The position numbers were made by a program, and so were the translations under genes. A DNA stretch of 64,000 nucleotides, taken from NCBI GenBank assembly GCA_049302575.1, contig JBAQMG010000110.1:1-64000 (forward strand), written 5' to 3'. The stretch is from JBAQMG01 sp049302575 (GTDB lineage: Bacteria; Bacillota; Desulfitobacteriia; Desulfitobacteriales; Desulfitobacteriaceae). Below the pieces are notes generated by a model. That model made no database searches and was not told where the DNA came from. It saw nothing but the letters and a program-made list of their open reading frames with translations. Shown here in pieces: positions 25,518 through 34,760 of this stretch. Positions within the stretch are counted from its first letter, which is position 1. Each line of letters opens with the position of its first letter.

Positions 25518-26156
25518 ATGTCGCATTTCTATCCGCTTTTTATGAATTTAAAAAATCGCTGGGTTTTGGTGGTTGGCGGGGGAGAGGTGGCCTATCGTAA
25601 AGTCCAAACCCTTTTAAACCATCAAGCGTTAGTCCGAATTATATCCCCACATTTAGTACCCCAACTTCAGAGGTTAGTTGATGATCAGCAGTGTGTATGG
25701 GTAAAGAAAGAGTATGCTTGGCGGGATATCCAAGAGGCTGTGCTGATCTTTGCTTGTACGGAGCAAGAGGCTGTGAATGCTCAGGTAGCAAGGGATGCCA
25801 ACAATCTAGTTCGCCCTATAAATGTGGTGGATGATCTGGAGAAGTGTAATTTTATTGTTCCTTCATTAATGGAACGAGGAGATTTAAGTATTGCGGTGTC
25901 AACCAGTGGGGCTAGCCCTATCGTTGCCCGACAAATACGTGCACAGCTAGAGGAACTTTACGGGGATCCGATGGCTGAGTACTTAGCACTTCTCAAAACT
26001 TGGCGTGTAGAAATTAAACGTAAATTACCTGAGTCTAAACGCCGAACCTTTTGGGAAAAGGTAACAGATGGAGCTATTTTGGAAATGATTAAGGCTAAGC
26101 GCCTTAAGGAAGCGAAAGGGGTGATCGAACAGTGTTTCCAGTCACTGTTGGATTAA
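25518..26156 (+). CDS. Precorrin-2 dehydrogenase / sirohydrochlorin ferrochelatase (CysG N-terminal type)
   Basis: Converts precorrin-2 to sirohydrochlorin and possibly inserts iron to give siroheme. A 212-residue protein with a Rossmann start (LVVGGGEVAYRKVQ), the NVVDDLEKCNFIVPS segment containing the Asp thought to be catalytic, and STSGASPIVARQIR, all typical of Met8/CysG N-terminal domains. ATG 25518 is preceded by AAGGTGATT. It overlaps hemA by 25 bases. Here siroheme is an intermediate of heme, since AHB genes follow. Confidence 0.9.
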   Translation: MSHFYPLFMNLKNRWVLVVGGGEVAYRKVQTLLNHQALVRIISPHLVPQLQRLVDDQQCVWVKKEYAWRDIQEAVLIFACTEQEAVNAQVARDANNLVRPINVVDDLEKCNFIVPSLMERGDLSIAVSTSGASPIVARQIRAQLEELYGDPMAEYLALLKTWRVEIKRKLPESKRRTFWEKVTDGAILEMIKAKRLKEAKGVIEQCFQSLLD

Positions 26157-27466
26157 ATCACCGTAGCGCACCGCTTGAAGTTCGGGAAAAAATGAGTTTT
26201 CATCCTTCCCAAATGGGTAAGGCTCTGAATGATTTGATCAAATATCCTGCTCTTCACGGCATAGTGATTCTAAGTACTTGTAATCGATTGGAAATTTACG
26301 CTGCTACAACAGATATCGAAGTAGGGCTTAATTCCATCAAGAAATTTTTGGCTCAACATGGGGAAACTGAAGAAAAACAAATTGAACAATATCTTTATGT
26401 TCATACATTGTATGATGCCGTCCGACATCTTTTTCGGGTTGTATCTGGCTTGGATTCTATGATTCTAGGCGAAACACAAATCCTCGGTCAAGTTGGAACT
26501 GCCTATGAGGAAGCCTATGAAACTAAAGTAACGAATAAGGTTATTAATGTCTTTTTCCAAAATGCTTTAACTGTTGGCAAACGGGTCCGGACGGAAACTT
26601 TAATTGATCAGCACCCTGTCTCGATTAGTTATACAGCTGTGGAGTTGGCTGAACAAAAATTTGGCGAACTTTGTGGAAAAAGTATTCTGATTCTCGGAGC
26701 TGGAGAAATGAGTGCTTTGACCGCTAAACATCTAGTTGCGGCCGGGGCTACGAGCGTTTTAGTTTCTAATCGTTCTTATGATAGGGCTGTACTTTTAGCT
26801 CGGGAATTCTCTGGTCAGGCCGTGCGTTTTGATGATATGGACGAGTATTTATCCCAAGTGGATATTGTCATATCCGCAACCGCTTCGAAACACTTTGTCT
26901 TATTGCCTGAACGCTTGAAACAAGTGGTGCTACAAAGGAAGGGACGGCCTTTATTGTTAATTGATATTGCTGTTCCGCGGGATATTCATCCTGACGTCAG
27001 TGATTTGGACGGGGTTACTTTATACGATATTGATGATTTACAAGGCGTAATCGATAAACACCATCATGCACGGGAAATAGCAGCTACTCTAGCCGATAAA
27101 ATTATTGATGAAGAAATGACTCAATTTCTCAAATGGCATAATTCTTTATATGTTATTCCTACGATTGTGGCTCTTCAGCAGAAAGCTGAAGAAATTAAGG
27201 AGGTACAGCTAAATCGTGCGTTAGATCGGATGGGCGGTTTGACTCAAAAACAGGAGAAGGCCGTGCGTTCTCTGGCTAACTCACTTGTTAATCAACTCTT
27301 GCATACCCCTATAACTAATCTGAAAGAATTCGCTGATACTAGGCAAGGACATTTATATACCGAAATTTTGCAGAATCTTTTTGACTTGGATGTTTCCGAA
27401 GAAACCAAACACTCTCCTAGTATACTTCAGCATCCTGGTCATGTTCGACGCGGAGGGATAGAATGA
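26132..27466 (+). CDS. hemA: Glutamyl-tRNA reductase
   Basis: Reduces Glu-tRNA(Glu) to glutamate-1-semialdehyde, the first committed step of tetrapyrrole synthesis. The 444-residue protein shows the catalytic Cys in VILSTCNRLEIYA, the GETQILGQV segment, the NADPH-binding GAGEMSALTAKHL and the C-terminal dimerisation helices. GTG 26132 has AAGGGGTGA upstream within the preceding gene. It overlaps hemC by 4 bases (ATGA). Confidence 0.96.
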   Translation: MFPVTVGLNHRSAPLEVREKMSFHPSQMGKALNDLIKYPALHGIVILSTCNRLEIYAATTDIEVGLNSIKKFLAQHGETEEKQIEQYLYVHTLYDAVRHLFRVVSGLDSMILGETQILGQVGTAYEEAYETKVTNKVINVFFQNALTVGKRVRTETLIDQHPVSISYTAVELAEQKFGELCGKSILILGAGEMSALTAKHLVAAGATSVLVSNRSYDRAVLLAREFSGQAVRFDDMDEYLSQVDIVISATASKHFVLLPERLKQVVLQRKGRPLLLIDIAVPRDIHPDVSDLDGVTLYDIDDLQGVIDKHHHAREIAATLADKIIDEEMTQFLKWHNSLYVIPTIVALQQKAEEIKEVQLNRALDRMGGLTQKQEKAVRSLANSLVNQLLHTPITNLKEFADTRQGHLYTEILQNLFDLDVSEETKHSPSILQHPGHVRRGGIE

Positions 27467-28383
27467 CAACTAAGAAAATGTTTCGCATCGGTACTCGCGA
27501 TAGCCTTTTGGCTATCTGGCAGGCAGAGTGGGTACAAGCTCAACTAACTAGACTATATCCTAACTATGAAGTTTGTCTTGTTCCTATGAAAACTAAGGGC
27601 GATAAGATTTTGGATGTACCGTTAGCTAAAATTGGGGATAAAGGATTATTTACTAAAGAACTGGAAGAAGGACTCTTAAGGGACGAAATTGATTTTGCAG
27701 TTCATAGCTTGAAAGATTTACCGACGGTACTGCCAACGGGACTGGAGATCGCTGCCTTTTGTGAACGAGAAGAGCCGCGCGATGTTTTCTTAAGTAAGGA
27801 TGGTACAAGCCTAGAAGACTTGCCTCCTGGAGCTCTGATTGGTACTAGCAGTCTAAGACGTAAAGCTCAACTACAACATTATCGTCCTGATTTAACCTTC
27901 ACAGATTTACGTGGGAACTTACAAACAAGATGGCAAAAATTAATCGATTCTAAGATGGCAGGAATTGTTCTAGCGGCGGCTGGGGTAATAAGGTTAGGTT
28001 GGGAAGGGCGTATAACGCAGATTATTCCGGAGCAGATCATGTTGTCAGCAGTGGGACAAGGCTCGGTAGCTATCGAGATTGCAAGTGAAAGAACTGACCT
28101 GCGCAAGCTCATCACAGTGCTTAACCATCTGGAGACTGAAAAGGCGGTTCGTGCGGAACGGGCTTTGATGAAGAAATTAGAAGGCGGCTGTCAGGTTCCG
28201 ATTGGGGCCTTAGGAAAGGTGCAGGGGGACGAGGTTTTTTTGGAAGGTTTGGTTGCCTCACTTAATGGTGAAAAGGTTTTACGGGGTAGGGCACGAGGAT
28301 TTGAGCCTGAAGATGTTGGTTTAGAGGTTGCAAATCAATTGCTTGCTCAAGGAGCTGCGGGGATATTAGCGGAAATACGGTAG
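27463..28383 (+). CDS. hemC: Hydroxymethylbilane synthase (porphobilinogen deaminase)
   Basis: Joins four porphobilinogens into hydroxymethylbilane. The 306-residue protein has the N-terminal RIGTRDSLLAIWQAEWV, the arginine-rich substrate site SSLRRKAQL and RGNLQTR, and the Cys that carries the dipyrromethane cofactor in GGCQVPIGA. It overlaps hemA by ATGA. It is followed by an unusual 423-base gap before the next pathway gene. Confidence 0.96.
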   Translation: MTTKKMFRIGTRDSLLAIWQAEWVQAQLTRLYPNYEVCLVPMKTKGDKILDVPLAKIGDKGLFTKELEEGLLRDEIDFAVHSLKDLPTVLPTGLEIAAFCEREEPRDVFLSKDGTSLEDLPPGALIGTSSLRRKAQLQHYRPDLTFTDLRGNLQTRWQKLIDSKMAGIVLAAAGVIRLGWEGRITQIIPEQIMLSAVGQGSVAIEIASERTDLRKLITVLNHLETEKAVRAERALMKKLEGGCQVPIGALGKVQGDEVFLEGLVASLNGEKVLRGRARGFEPEDVGLEVANQLLAQGAAGILAEIR

Positions 28384-28806
28384 GTTGGCGGGTAAATCAC
28401 TAATGCACGTTCGCATGCACTGCATTTGCTACTCCTTTGACGCTAAGGCTAAACACCAAAACCTCTGGGTCTTTCTGCATTAATGTTTGCAACTTTTTAT
28501 GCCATCCTTGGCAAAGTTGCATCAGTCCATCCATGGACTAGTCACTTGGCGTTCTTAACGCCTTATCGTCTGCACTCGCTCACGCAAATTTCGCTAAATG
28601 CTCACTAAGCAATAGTGATTTACGGGCTTGGAACGTGGGGCTTGGTACGGAGGGAAGAGATTGTGATTATTCTGTTGGGGGTTAACGCCATATCGTTACA
28701 CTCCTGGCGTAGATTGCGCTAAATGACTCGCTAAGCAATAGTGATTTATTGCTGGATATTGGGAATTATATATAAATTGATATTTAGAAATTGAGGTGTA
28801 GATAAT
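28384..28806. repeat. MITE-like / repeat-filled gap inside the heme operon
   Basis: This gap has no ORF of note but holds an 11-bp terminal inverted pair, gtaaatcacta (28392-28402) and tagtgatttac (28613-28623), bounding about 232 bp, and a diverged second copy of its right end: 'cgctaaatgctcactaagcaatagtgattta' (28592-28622) recurs as 'cgctaaatgactcgctaagcaatagtgattta' around 28719-28750. Both copies are preceded by 'aacgcc-tatcgt'. It looks like a small non-autonomous repeat. Confidence 0.6.
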
Positions 28807-30318
28807 TTGGGTAAAGGATATGTTTATTTAGTAGGGGCTGGGCCTGGTGACCCCAAATTAATAACCCTGAAGGGTTCGGAATGTATCGCAAAGGCTGAAG
28901 TTTTAGTCTATGATCGTCTAGCTTCACGTCGATTATTGAGTTTAGCTAAACAGGATTGTGAACTGATTTATGTAGGTAAGTCCCCTGAGCGGCATACTTT
29001 ACGTCAAGAAGAGATTAATCAAGTCTTAGTTCAAAAAGGGATTGAAGGTAAAATCGTCACACGTCTCAAAGGGGGGGACCCTTTTGTTTTTGGGCGTGGC
29101 GGTGAGGAAGCAGAAGCCTTGTTAGATGCGGGGATACCTTTTGAAATTGTCCCAGGCATAACCTCGGCCATTTCGGTGCCTGCTTATGCTGGGATTCCAG
29201 TAACTCATCGGGATTTAACATCTTCATTCGCGGTGATCACCGGGCATGAGGATCCTTTGAAAAATGCAACTGCGATAGCTTGGGAGCATCTTGCCCCTGC
29301 TCATGGAACCCTGGTTTTTCTGATGGGTATGGAAAACCTAGCTATGATTGCTCAGAAACTTGTGGAACATGGTAAAAACCCTGAAACTCCTGTAGGGATT
29401 ATTCAATGGGGAACGCGTCCAGAACAAAGAACTTTAGTCGGAAAACTAAATAATATTTCTCTTTTGGTTAAGGAACAAGGTTTTACTAATCCTTCAATTA
29501 TTATCGTGGGTGAAGTAGTTTCTTTAAGAGATAAGCTGCAATGGTTTGAGAAAAAGCCTTTGTTTGGCAATCGGGTTATCGTTACGAGAGCACGTCACCA
29601 AGCGAGTGCCTTATCGCAAATTATTGAAGATCTAGGGGGAGAGGCTTGGGAATTCCCAGCCATCGAGCTAGCCCCACCTACGGAACCGGAACTTCTGATT
29701 AAAGCGTTAGAAAATCTCAAGCGTTTCCAATGGCTTGTCTTTACGAGTGTCAATGGCGTGGAAGCTTTCTTTAAGGAATTAAGTAATCAAGCTAAAGATA
29801 TTCGTGATTTAATTGGGATGGAAATTGTAGCCATTGGGCCAGCGACAAAAGCTGCTTTGGTCTCCAGAAGTTTGCGGGTTGCTTATGTACCTGAAGAATA
29901 TCGTGCAGAAAAAATTATTGAGGGTCTAGCTAGTAAGATTTTACCAGGACAAGGCGTCCTATTAGCAAGGGCGGAAGAGGCTCGGGATATCCTTCCTGAA
30001 GCTTTAAAAGCTTTGGGTGCAGACGTTTGGGATGTTCCCTCTTATAAAACAGTGCTCGGGGGAGCAAATCGTAGTGAATTAAAACGCTTGCTTACGGAAA
30101 AGGCTATTCACGCGGTGACCTTTACCAGTTCCTCGACCGTCCGTAATTTTATTCAACTTCTAGAGGGGGATCTTAGGTTACTTGACGGTGTTAAGGTCTT
30201 CTCGATTGGTCCAATTACCAGCGCAACTGCTGTTGAACTGGGACTGACTGTTCATAAGGAAGCAGCCCAATATACGATTGATGGTCTTGTACAAGCTCTA
30301 CTGGAAGGGGTAAAATAA
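28807..30318 (+). CDS. cobA-hemD: Fused uroporphyrinogen-III C-methyltransferase / uroporphyrinogen-III synthase
   Basis: A 503-residue fusion. The N-terminal half (1-245) is an SAM-dependent methyltransferase giving precorrin-2: YLVGAGPGDPKL, VTRLKGGDPFVFGRGGEE and PGITSAISVPAYAGIP. The C-terminal half (from about 252) is HemD, which closes hydroxymethylbilane to uroporphyrinogen III: VIVTRARHQASALSQ and VTFTSSSTVRNF. The fusion is common in Clostridia. TTG 28807 has GAGGTG 8 bases upstream. The pair channels uroporphyrinogen III to precorrin-2, as the siroheme route to heme requires; no hemE, hemF/N, hemG/Y or hemH is visible in the window. Confidence 0.94.
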   Translation: MGKGYVYLVGAGPGDPKLITLKGSECIAKAEVLVYDRLASRRLLSLAKQDCELIYVGKSPERHTLRQEEINQVLVQKGIEGKIVTRLKGGDPFVFGRGGEEAEALLDAGIPFEIVPGITSAISVPAYAGIPVTHRDLTSSFAVITGHEDPLKNATAIAWEHLAPAHGTLVFLMGMENLAMIAQKLVEHGKNPETPVGIIQWGTRPEQRTLVGKLNNISLLVKEQGFTNPSIIIVGEVVSLRDKLQWFEKKPLFGNRVIVTRARHQASALSQIIEDLGGEAWEFPAIELAPPTEPELLIKALENLKRFQWLVFTSVNGVEAFFKELSNQAKDIRDLIGMEIVAIGPATKAALVSRSLRVAYVPEEYRAEKIIEGLASKILPGQGVLLARAEEARDILPEALKALGADVWDVPSYKTVLGGANRSELKRLLTEKAIHAVTFTSSSTVRNFIQLLEGDLRLLDGVKVFSIGPITSATAVELGLTVHKEAAQYTIDGLVQALLEGVK

Positions 30319-30319
30319 A

Positions 30320-31489
30320 ATGATTAGTGTAACTAAACTTCTATTTGGAACGGAATATTTTGGGGACTCCCTGCGCTATAGTAAGAATGCACTGGGCTCG
30401 CTTAATGGTACGACAATGGGTTCCGGACCTGTGGTGGTTTGGAATTCTACCCGTACTTGTAATTTGAAATGTGCTCATTGTTATATGGATTCCGATGCTC
30501 AAAAGTATCAGGGAGAACTAACCACTGAGGAGGCTAAACGTTTTATTGATGATTTAGCCGACTTTAAAGTACCGGTTTTACTTTTCTCTGGCGGGGAGCC
30601 TTTGATCAGACCAGACTTTTTTGAACTCGCCGAGTATACTACGAGTAAAGGTATTCGGGCGACGCTGTCTACCAATGGCACACTGATTACGCCGGAGGTA
30701 GCACAGCGTATTAAAAATATTGGCGTAGGCTACGTAGGTATTTCGTTGGATGGGTTACAGGAAGTTAACGATAAATTCCGGGGTAAGCCAGGTGCGTTTA
30801 ACTTAACCATGCAGGGCATTAAAAATTGCGTGGATGTTGATCAGCGCGTGGGGTTGCGTTTTACAATTAATAGTCATAATCTTAAGGAGATGGAAAGTAT
30901 CTTCGATTTTATTGAAGAAAAAAATATCGATCGGGTTTGTTTTTATCACTTAGTTTACTCAGGACGCGGTAATCAAATGATTAAGGAAGATGTAACACCG
31001 GCCGAGTCCCGTAAAGCCATGGATATTATCATCCGCCGGACGAGAGATTATGAGGCGCGCGGTCTTAAGAAAGAGATCTTGACCGTAGATAACCATTGTG
31101 ACGGTGTGTATATGTATTTGCAGGCTTTAGCAGAAGACCCTGCTCGAGCTGCACAAATCAAGGACTTAATCGGCATGAATGGTGGCAATCGCTCGGGTAT
31201 CGCTTTTGCGGAAGTTGATCCTATGGGTTATGTTCATCCTGACCAATTTACGCAGCATATCACGTTTGGCAATGTCCGAGAACGTAAGTTTGGGGACATT
31301 TGGACAGATCTGAGCAATCCAATTTTGGCTGGACTTAAGAATCGTAAACCGTTGCTTAAAGGTCGCTGCGCTGCCTGTACTCACTTAGAGATGTGTAACG
31401 GGAATTTCCGAACACGCGCTGAGGCTGTAACGGGGGATTTCTGGGAGTCTGATCCGGCTTGTTACTTGACGGATGAGGAGATCAGGTAA
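30320..31489 (+). CDS. ahbC: Radical SAM heme-synthesis protein, NirJ1 type (probable AhbC)
   Basis: A 389-residue radical SAM/SPASM-like enzyme. The cluster site is TRTCNLKCAHCYMDS, followed by FSGGEPLIRPD; the C-terminal auxiliary cluster cysteines are in RCAACTHLEMCNGN and again DPACY. In the alternative heme route two such enzymes act after siroheme decarboxylation: AhbC removes two acetate side chains and AhbD makes the vinyl groups. The N-terminal 50 residues and order suggest the NirJ1 group, which I assign to AhbC; a swap with the next paralogue cannot be excluded. ATG 30320 begins 1 base after the cobA-hemD stop. Confidence 0.8.
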   Translation: MISVTKLLFGTEYFGDSLRYSKNALGSLNGTTMGSGPVVVWNSTRTCNLKCAHCYMDSDAQKYQGELTTEEAKRFIDDLADFKVPVLLFSGGEPLIRPDFFELAEYTTSKGIRATLSTNGTLITPEVAQRIKNIGVGYVGISLDGLQEVNDKFRGKPGAFNLTMQGIKNCVDVDQRVGLRFTINSHNLKEMESIFDFIEEKNIDRVCFYHLVYSGRGNQMIKEDVTPAESRKAMDIIIRRTRDYEARGLKKEILTVDNHCDGVYMYLQALAEDPARAAQIKDLIGMNGGNRSGIAFAEVDPMGYVHPDQFTQHITFGNVRERKFGDIWTDLSNPILAGLKNRKPLLKGRCAACTHLEMCNGNFRTRAEAVTGDFWESDPACYLTDEEIR

Positions 31490-32512
31490 ATGGATTTAAT
31501 AAGGCGTCCGCGTCGTTTAAGGGCTAATGAGATTATTCGTAAAATGGTGAGGGAAAATCATGTTCGGGTTGAAGATTTGATTTATCCTATGTTTGTGAGG
31601 TTTGGCGAAAAAATGAAGGTGGAAATTCCTTCAATGCCTGGCGTTTACCAGTTTTCCTTGGATGAATTTGTGGTTGCGCTTCAGGAAGTTACCGACTTGG
31701 GAATTCCCGCTGTCTTGCTGTTTGGCATACCGGCGAGTAAAGATGCTAGAGGTAGCGGCGCTTATCATGAGCAGGGGGTGGTTCAAGAGGCAGTCCGTTT
31801 AGCCAAAAAACATTATCCGGGGCTTTATGTGATTACGGATGTTTGCCTTTGTGAGTATACGGAGCATGGCCATTGTGGTTTAATCGAAGATGGTCAAGTT
31901 CTGAATGACCCAACTTTAGCCTTATTGGCTCAAACGGCAGTAACACACGCCAAGGCGGGAGCGGATATGGTAGCACCTTCAGATATGATGGATGGACGGG
32001 TCGCCGCGATTCGCCAGTCTTTGGATAAAGAAGGCTTTACCAATATTCCGATTATGGCATATTCAGCTAAGTTCGCTTCGGGTTTTTATGGACCTTTTCG
32101 CGAGGCTGCGGGTTCAACCCCGCAATTTGGGGATCGTCGGACTTACCAGATGGATCCACCTAATGGCGATGAAGCAATGCTCGAAACAGCGTTAGATGTT
32201 GAAGAAGGCGCTGATATCATTATTGTTAAACCTGCGCTGGCTTATGGAGATATTACCTATCGTACCAAACAAAAATATGGCTTGCCGATAGCTGCCTACA
32301 ATGTCAGTGGAGAATACGCCATGGTTAAAGCGGCTGCGGCTAACGGCTGGATTGATGAACAACGAATTGTGCTGGAGTCTTTGGTTAGCATGAAACGCGC
32401 CGGAGCGGACTTGTTGATCACTTATCATGCGCTTGACGTTGCTAAATGGATTGATGGAGGCACGAGGCACGATGCGCGAAGCGCGAAACAATCGGGGCTT
32501 GATGTACAATAA
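31490..32512 (+). CDS. hemB: Delta-aminolevulinic acid dehydratase (porphobilinogen synthase)
   Basis: Condenses two aminolevulinates to porphobilinogen. The zinc-site cysteines are in DVCLCEYTEHGHCG and the two active-site lysines in YSAKFASGFYGPF and IIVKPALAY. It starts directly after the ahbC stop. At 340 residues it is slightly long: the last 20 residues (GTRHDARSAKQSGLDVQ) come from the GC-rich dispersed repeat (from about 32459) and are not part of the normal enzyme. Confidence 0.96.
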   Translation: MDLIRRPRRLRANEIIRKMVRENHVRVEDLIYPMFVRFGEKMKVEIPSMPGVYQFSLDEFVVALQEVTDLGIPAVLLFGIPASKDARGSGAYHEQGVVQEAVRLAKKHYPGLYVITDVCLCEYTEHGHCGLIEDGQVLNDPTLALLAQTAVTHAKAGADMVAPSDMMDGRVAAIRQSLDKEGFTNIPIMAYSAKFASGFYGPFREAAGSTPQFGDRRTYQMDPPNGDEAMLETALDVEEGADIIIVKPALAYGDITYRTKQKYGLPIAAYNVSGEYAMVKAAAANGWIDEQRIVLESLVSMKRAGADLLITYHALDVAKWIDGGTRHDARSAKQSGLDVQ

Positions 32513-32572
32513 AATAAATTGGAGGCTGAACGTTCGAACATCGCGCATCGAACTTCGCGCTTCGCAAAAAGG
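32459..32572. repeat. GC-rich dispersed repeat at the hemB / nirJ2 border
   Basis: Units gcacgaggcacgatgcgcga and cgttcgaacatcgcgcatcg span the hemB 3' end and the gap before the next ribosome-binding site. They change the C-terminus of HemB and give an artificial upstream extension to the following frame. Confidence 0.75.
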
Positions 32573-32581
32573 GGGATTAGC

Positions 32582-33577
32582 ATGATTGTTTCTTGGAATA
32601 CGACTAATGCTTGTAATATGTATTGTGACCATTGTTATCGTGACGCTGGCTGTAAAGCTGAGGATGAGCTTAATACTGCGGAGGCTAAGACCTTACTGGA
32701 GCAGATTGCTAAAGCCGGTTTTAAAATAATGATTTTTAGCGGCGGTGAACCTTTGCTGCGTCCAGATATTGTGGAGTTAGTAGCGCATGCCACCTCGTTG
32801 GGTTTACGCCCGGTGTTCGGTACTAACGGTACACTTTTGACGCTTGACTTAGCGCGCCGTCTTAAAGAAGCCGGAGCAATGGGAATGGGGATTTCTCTGG
32901 ATTCTATGGATAAAGCGAAACATGACCAATTCCGTAAATATCCCGGAGCCTGGGATGAAGCAGTTCGCGGAATGCGCAATTGTCGGGAGGTGGGACTAGC
33001 TTTTCAAATTCATACAACGATTATGGATTGGAATGCTGATGAGGTTGAAGCAATCACTGATTTTGCAGTTCAAGAAGGGGCTGTAGCCCATCATTTCTTT
33101 TTCCTGGTTCCAACTGGACGAGCGGTTTCTATCGAGGAAGAATCTTTAAAAGCGGAAGCCTACGAAGAAATTTTGACAAGGATTATGAAAAAACAACAAA
33201 CTGTTGAGATTGAATTGAAACCTACTTGTGCTCCCCAATTCATGCGAATTGCCAAAGAAATGGGAATGAAGCTCCGTTTTGGGCGTGGTTGCTTAGCGGG
33301 AACACATTACTGTATTATTGGACCCAAAGGACAGGTTCAGCCTTGCGCTTATTTAAATATTCCCCTTGGAGATGTTCGTGAAACACCCTTCGATGAAATA
33401 TGGCAGAACCATGAAGTGTTTAAAACGTTGCGTACCCTTGAATATAAAGATGGGTGTGGGATCTGTCAACACAAGAAAATTTGTGGAGGTTGTAGGGCAC
33501 GAGCCGCCTATTACAATGAGGGTGATTATATGGCTGAGGAACCCTGGTGTCTTTACCATGGGCGGAAGGGGGTTTAG
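32582..33577 (+). CDS. ahbD: Radical SAM heme-synthesis protein, NirJ2 type (probable AhbD)
   Basis: A 331-residue radical SAM enzyme with NACNMYCDHCYRD (CxxxCxxC), FSGGEPLLRPD and C-terminal auxiliary cysteines CGICQHKKICGGCRA. Paralogue of the gene at 30320 but without its N-terminal extension. Likely the heme synthase AhbD, which converts Fe-coproporphyrin III to heme by decarboxylating two propionates. ATG 32582 has GGGGG 8 bases upstream; the longer frame from 32519 is repeat sequence. The C-terminal coding end is 2 bases from the ahbAB start. Confidence 0.82.
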   Translation: MIVSWNTTNACNMYCDHCYRDAGCKAEDELNTAEAKTLLEQIAKAGFKIMIFSGGEPLLRPDIVELVAHATSLGLRPVFGTNGTLLTLDLARRLKEAGAMGMGISLDSMDKAKHDQFRKYPGAWDEAVRGMRNCREVGLAFQIHTTIMDWNADEVEAITDFAVQEGAVAHHFFFLVPTGRAVSIEEESLKAEAYEEILTRIMKKQQTVEIELKPTCAPQFMRIAKEMGMKLRFGRGCLAGTHYCIIGPKGQVQPCAYLNIPLGDVRETPFDEIWQNHEVFKTLRTLEYKDGCGICQHKKICGGCRARAAYYNEGDYMAEEPWCLYHGRKGV

Positions 33578-33579
33578 GC

Positions 33580-34671
33580 TTGGACGCAATTGATCGAGCA
33601 TTGCTTAATGCCGTTCAAACAGGTTTCCCAGTGGAACCACAGCCCTACCAGAGTTTAGGAGATTTAGTAGGGATAACTGAACAAGGGGCCTTGGAGCGTC
33701 TTCAAGCCTTGAGCCAAGAGGGTATTATTCGTCGCCTTGGTGGAGTTTTTGATTCACATCGTCTTGGTTATTACAGTACCCTTTGTTCGGCTAAAGTTCC
33801 TCAAGCTAAGATTCCTCTGATCACAGAAATCTTGGCCGGGGTTCCAGGCGTAACCCATAATTATTTGCGAAAGCATGCTTATAATATGTGGTTTACTTTG
33901 ATTGCTCCTTCTAAGGAAAAAGTTGAAGAAATTTTAGAAGATTTACGTCAAAAAAGCGGGGTTGCTGAAGTTTATAGTTTGCCAGCCTTGCGTCTTTTTA
34001 AGATAAAGGTGGATTTTGATTTAACTCAAGTTAAGGGCGCGGAGGAGATATCTTTAGTTGTAGCTAAGGATGGGGAAGCCGAAGTAGTCGAAGTAGTCGA
34101 AGTAGTCGAAGAAGTTGAAGAAGCGAACGGCTTTAAGGTATTAAATCAAGCCGGAGCTCAAGCCGGGTATTGGAGCGCGGAAACCTCTTCTAGTTATCCC
34201 TTATCACCAGAAGAGATTAAGCTGATCCGTATTCTACAAGGGAGTTTAGCCAATTCCATAACACCGTTTGCAGATTTGGCAGAGGAATTAGGGTGGACGG
34301 AGAAGGCTGTACTGACGAGTATTTGTCACTTTATTGAAGTAGGGGTTATCCGTCGTTTTGGTGCAGTACTTCGCCACCAAAAAGCTGGATTTGTGGCCAA
34401 CGCTATGGGTGTTTGGCAGGTAGCACCTGAGTTGGCGGAGGCGATTGGTCGAAAAATGGCACTTTATCGAGAAGTAAGCCATTGTTATCAACGACCTACG
34501 CTTCCTGACTGGCCTTATAATCTTTTTACGATGATTCATGGACGTTCCGTCGAGGATTGCCAAAATGTAATGAACCGTATAGCCCTTGAGACCGGGGTAA
34601 AAGATCATGATATGCTCTTTAGTACTAAAGAGTTAAAAAAAATTAGTATGCAGTATTTTCCGGAAGAATAA
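33580..34671 (+). CDS. ahbAB: Fused siroheme decarboxylase AhbA-AhbB
   Basis: Decarboxylates siroheme to 12,18-didecarboxysiroheme. AhbA and AhbB are normally two separate Lrp/AsnC-like proteins of about 150-170 residues; here a 363-residue protein has both. First half: LDAIDRALLNAVQTGFP, IIRRLGGVFDSHRLGYYS and RKHAYNMWFTLIA. Second half: LSPEEIKLIRILQG, VIRRFGAVLRHQKAGFVAN and LPDWPYNLFTMIHG. They are joined by an acidic, valine-rich linker made by a 9-bp tandem repeat (gaagtagtc, about 34081-34110). TTG 33580 follows GGAAGGGGG; the frame upstream lies in nirJ2. Confidence 0.87.
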   Translation: MDAIDRALLNAVQTGFPVEPQPYQSLGDLVGITEQGALERLQALSQEGIIRRLGGVFDSHRLGYYSTLCSAKVPQAKIPLITEILAGVPGVTHNYLRKHAYNMWFTLIAPSKEKVEEILEDLRQKSGVAEVYSLPALRLFKIKVDFDLTQVKGAEEISLVVAKDGEAEVVEVVEVVEEVEEANGFKVLNQAGAQAGYWSAETSSSYPLSPEEIKLIRILQGSLANSITPFADLAEELGWTEKAVLTSICHFIEVGVIRRFGAVLRHQKAGFVANAMGVWQVAPELAEAIGRKMALYREVSHCYQRPTLPDWPYNLFTMIHGRSVEDCQNVMNRIALETGVKDHDMLFSTKELKKISMQYFPEE

Positions 34672-34687
34672 ATTGTATAGCTGAAGT

Positions 34688-34760
34688 AAGTCAAACAGCA
34701 CTCTATCGCAAGTCGGAAAATACTCGATCTCTCAAATTGTAGATCTGTTTGACTTTTTAA
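34688..34760 (+). terminator. Possible weak terminator after ahbAB
   Basis: aagtcaaacag (34688-34698) pairs with ctgtttgactt (34745-34755) followed by ttt, but the loop is 46 bases. hemL, 180 bases on, may thus have its own promoter. Confidence 0.4.
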
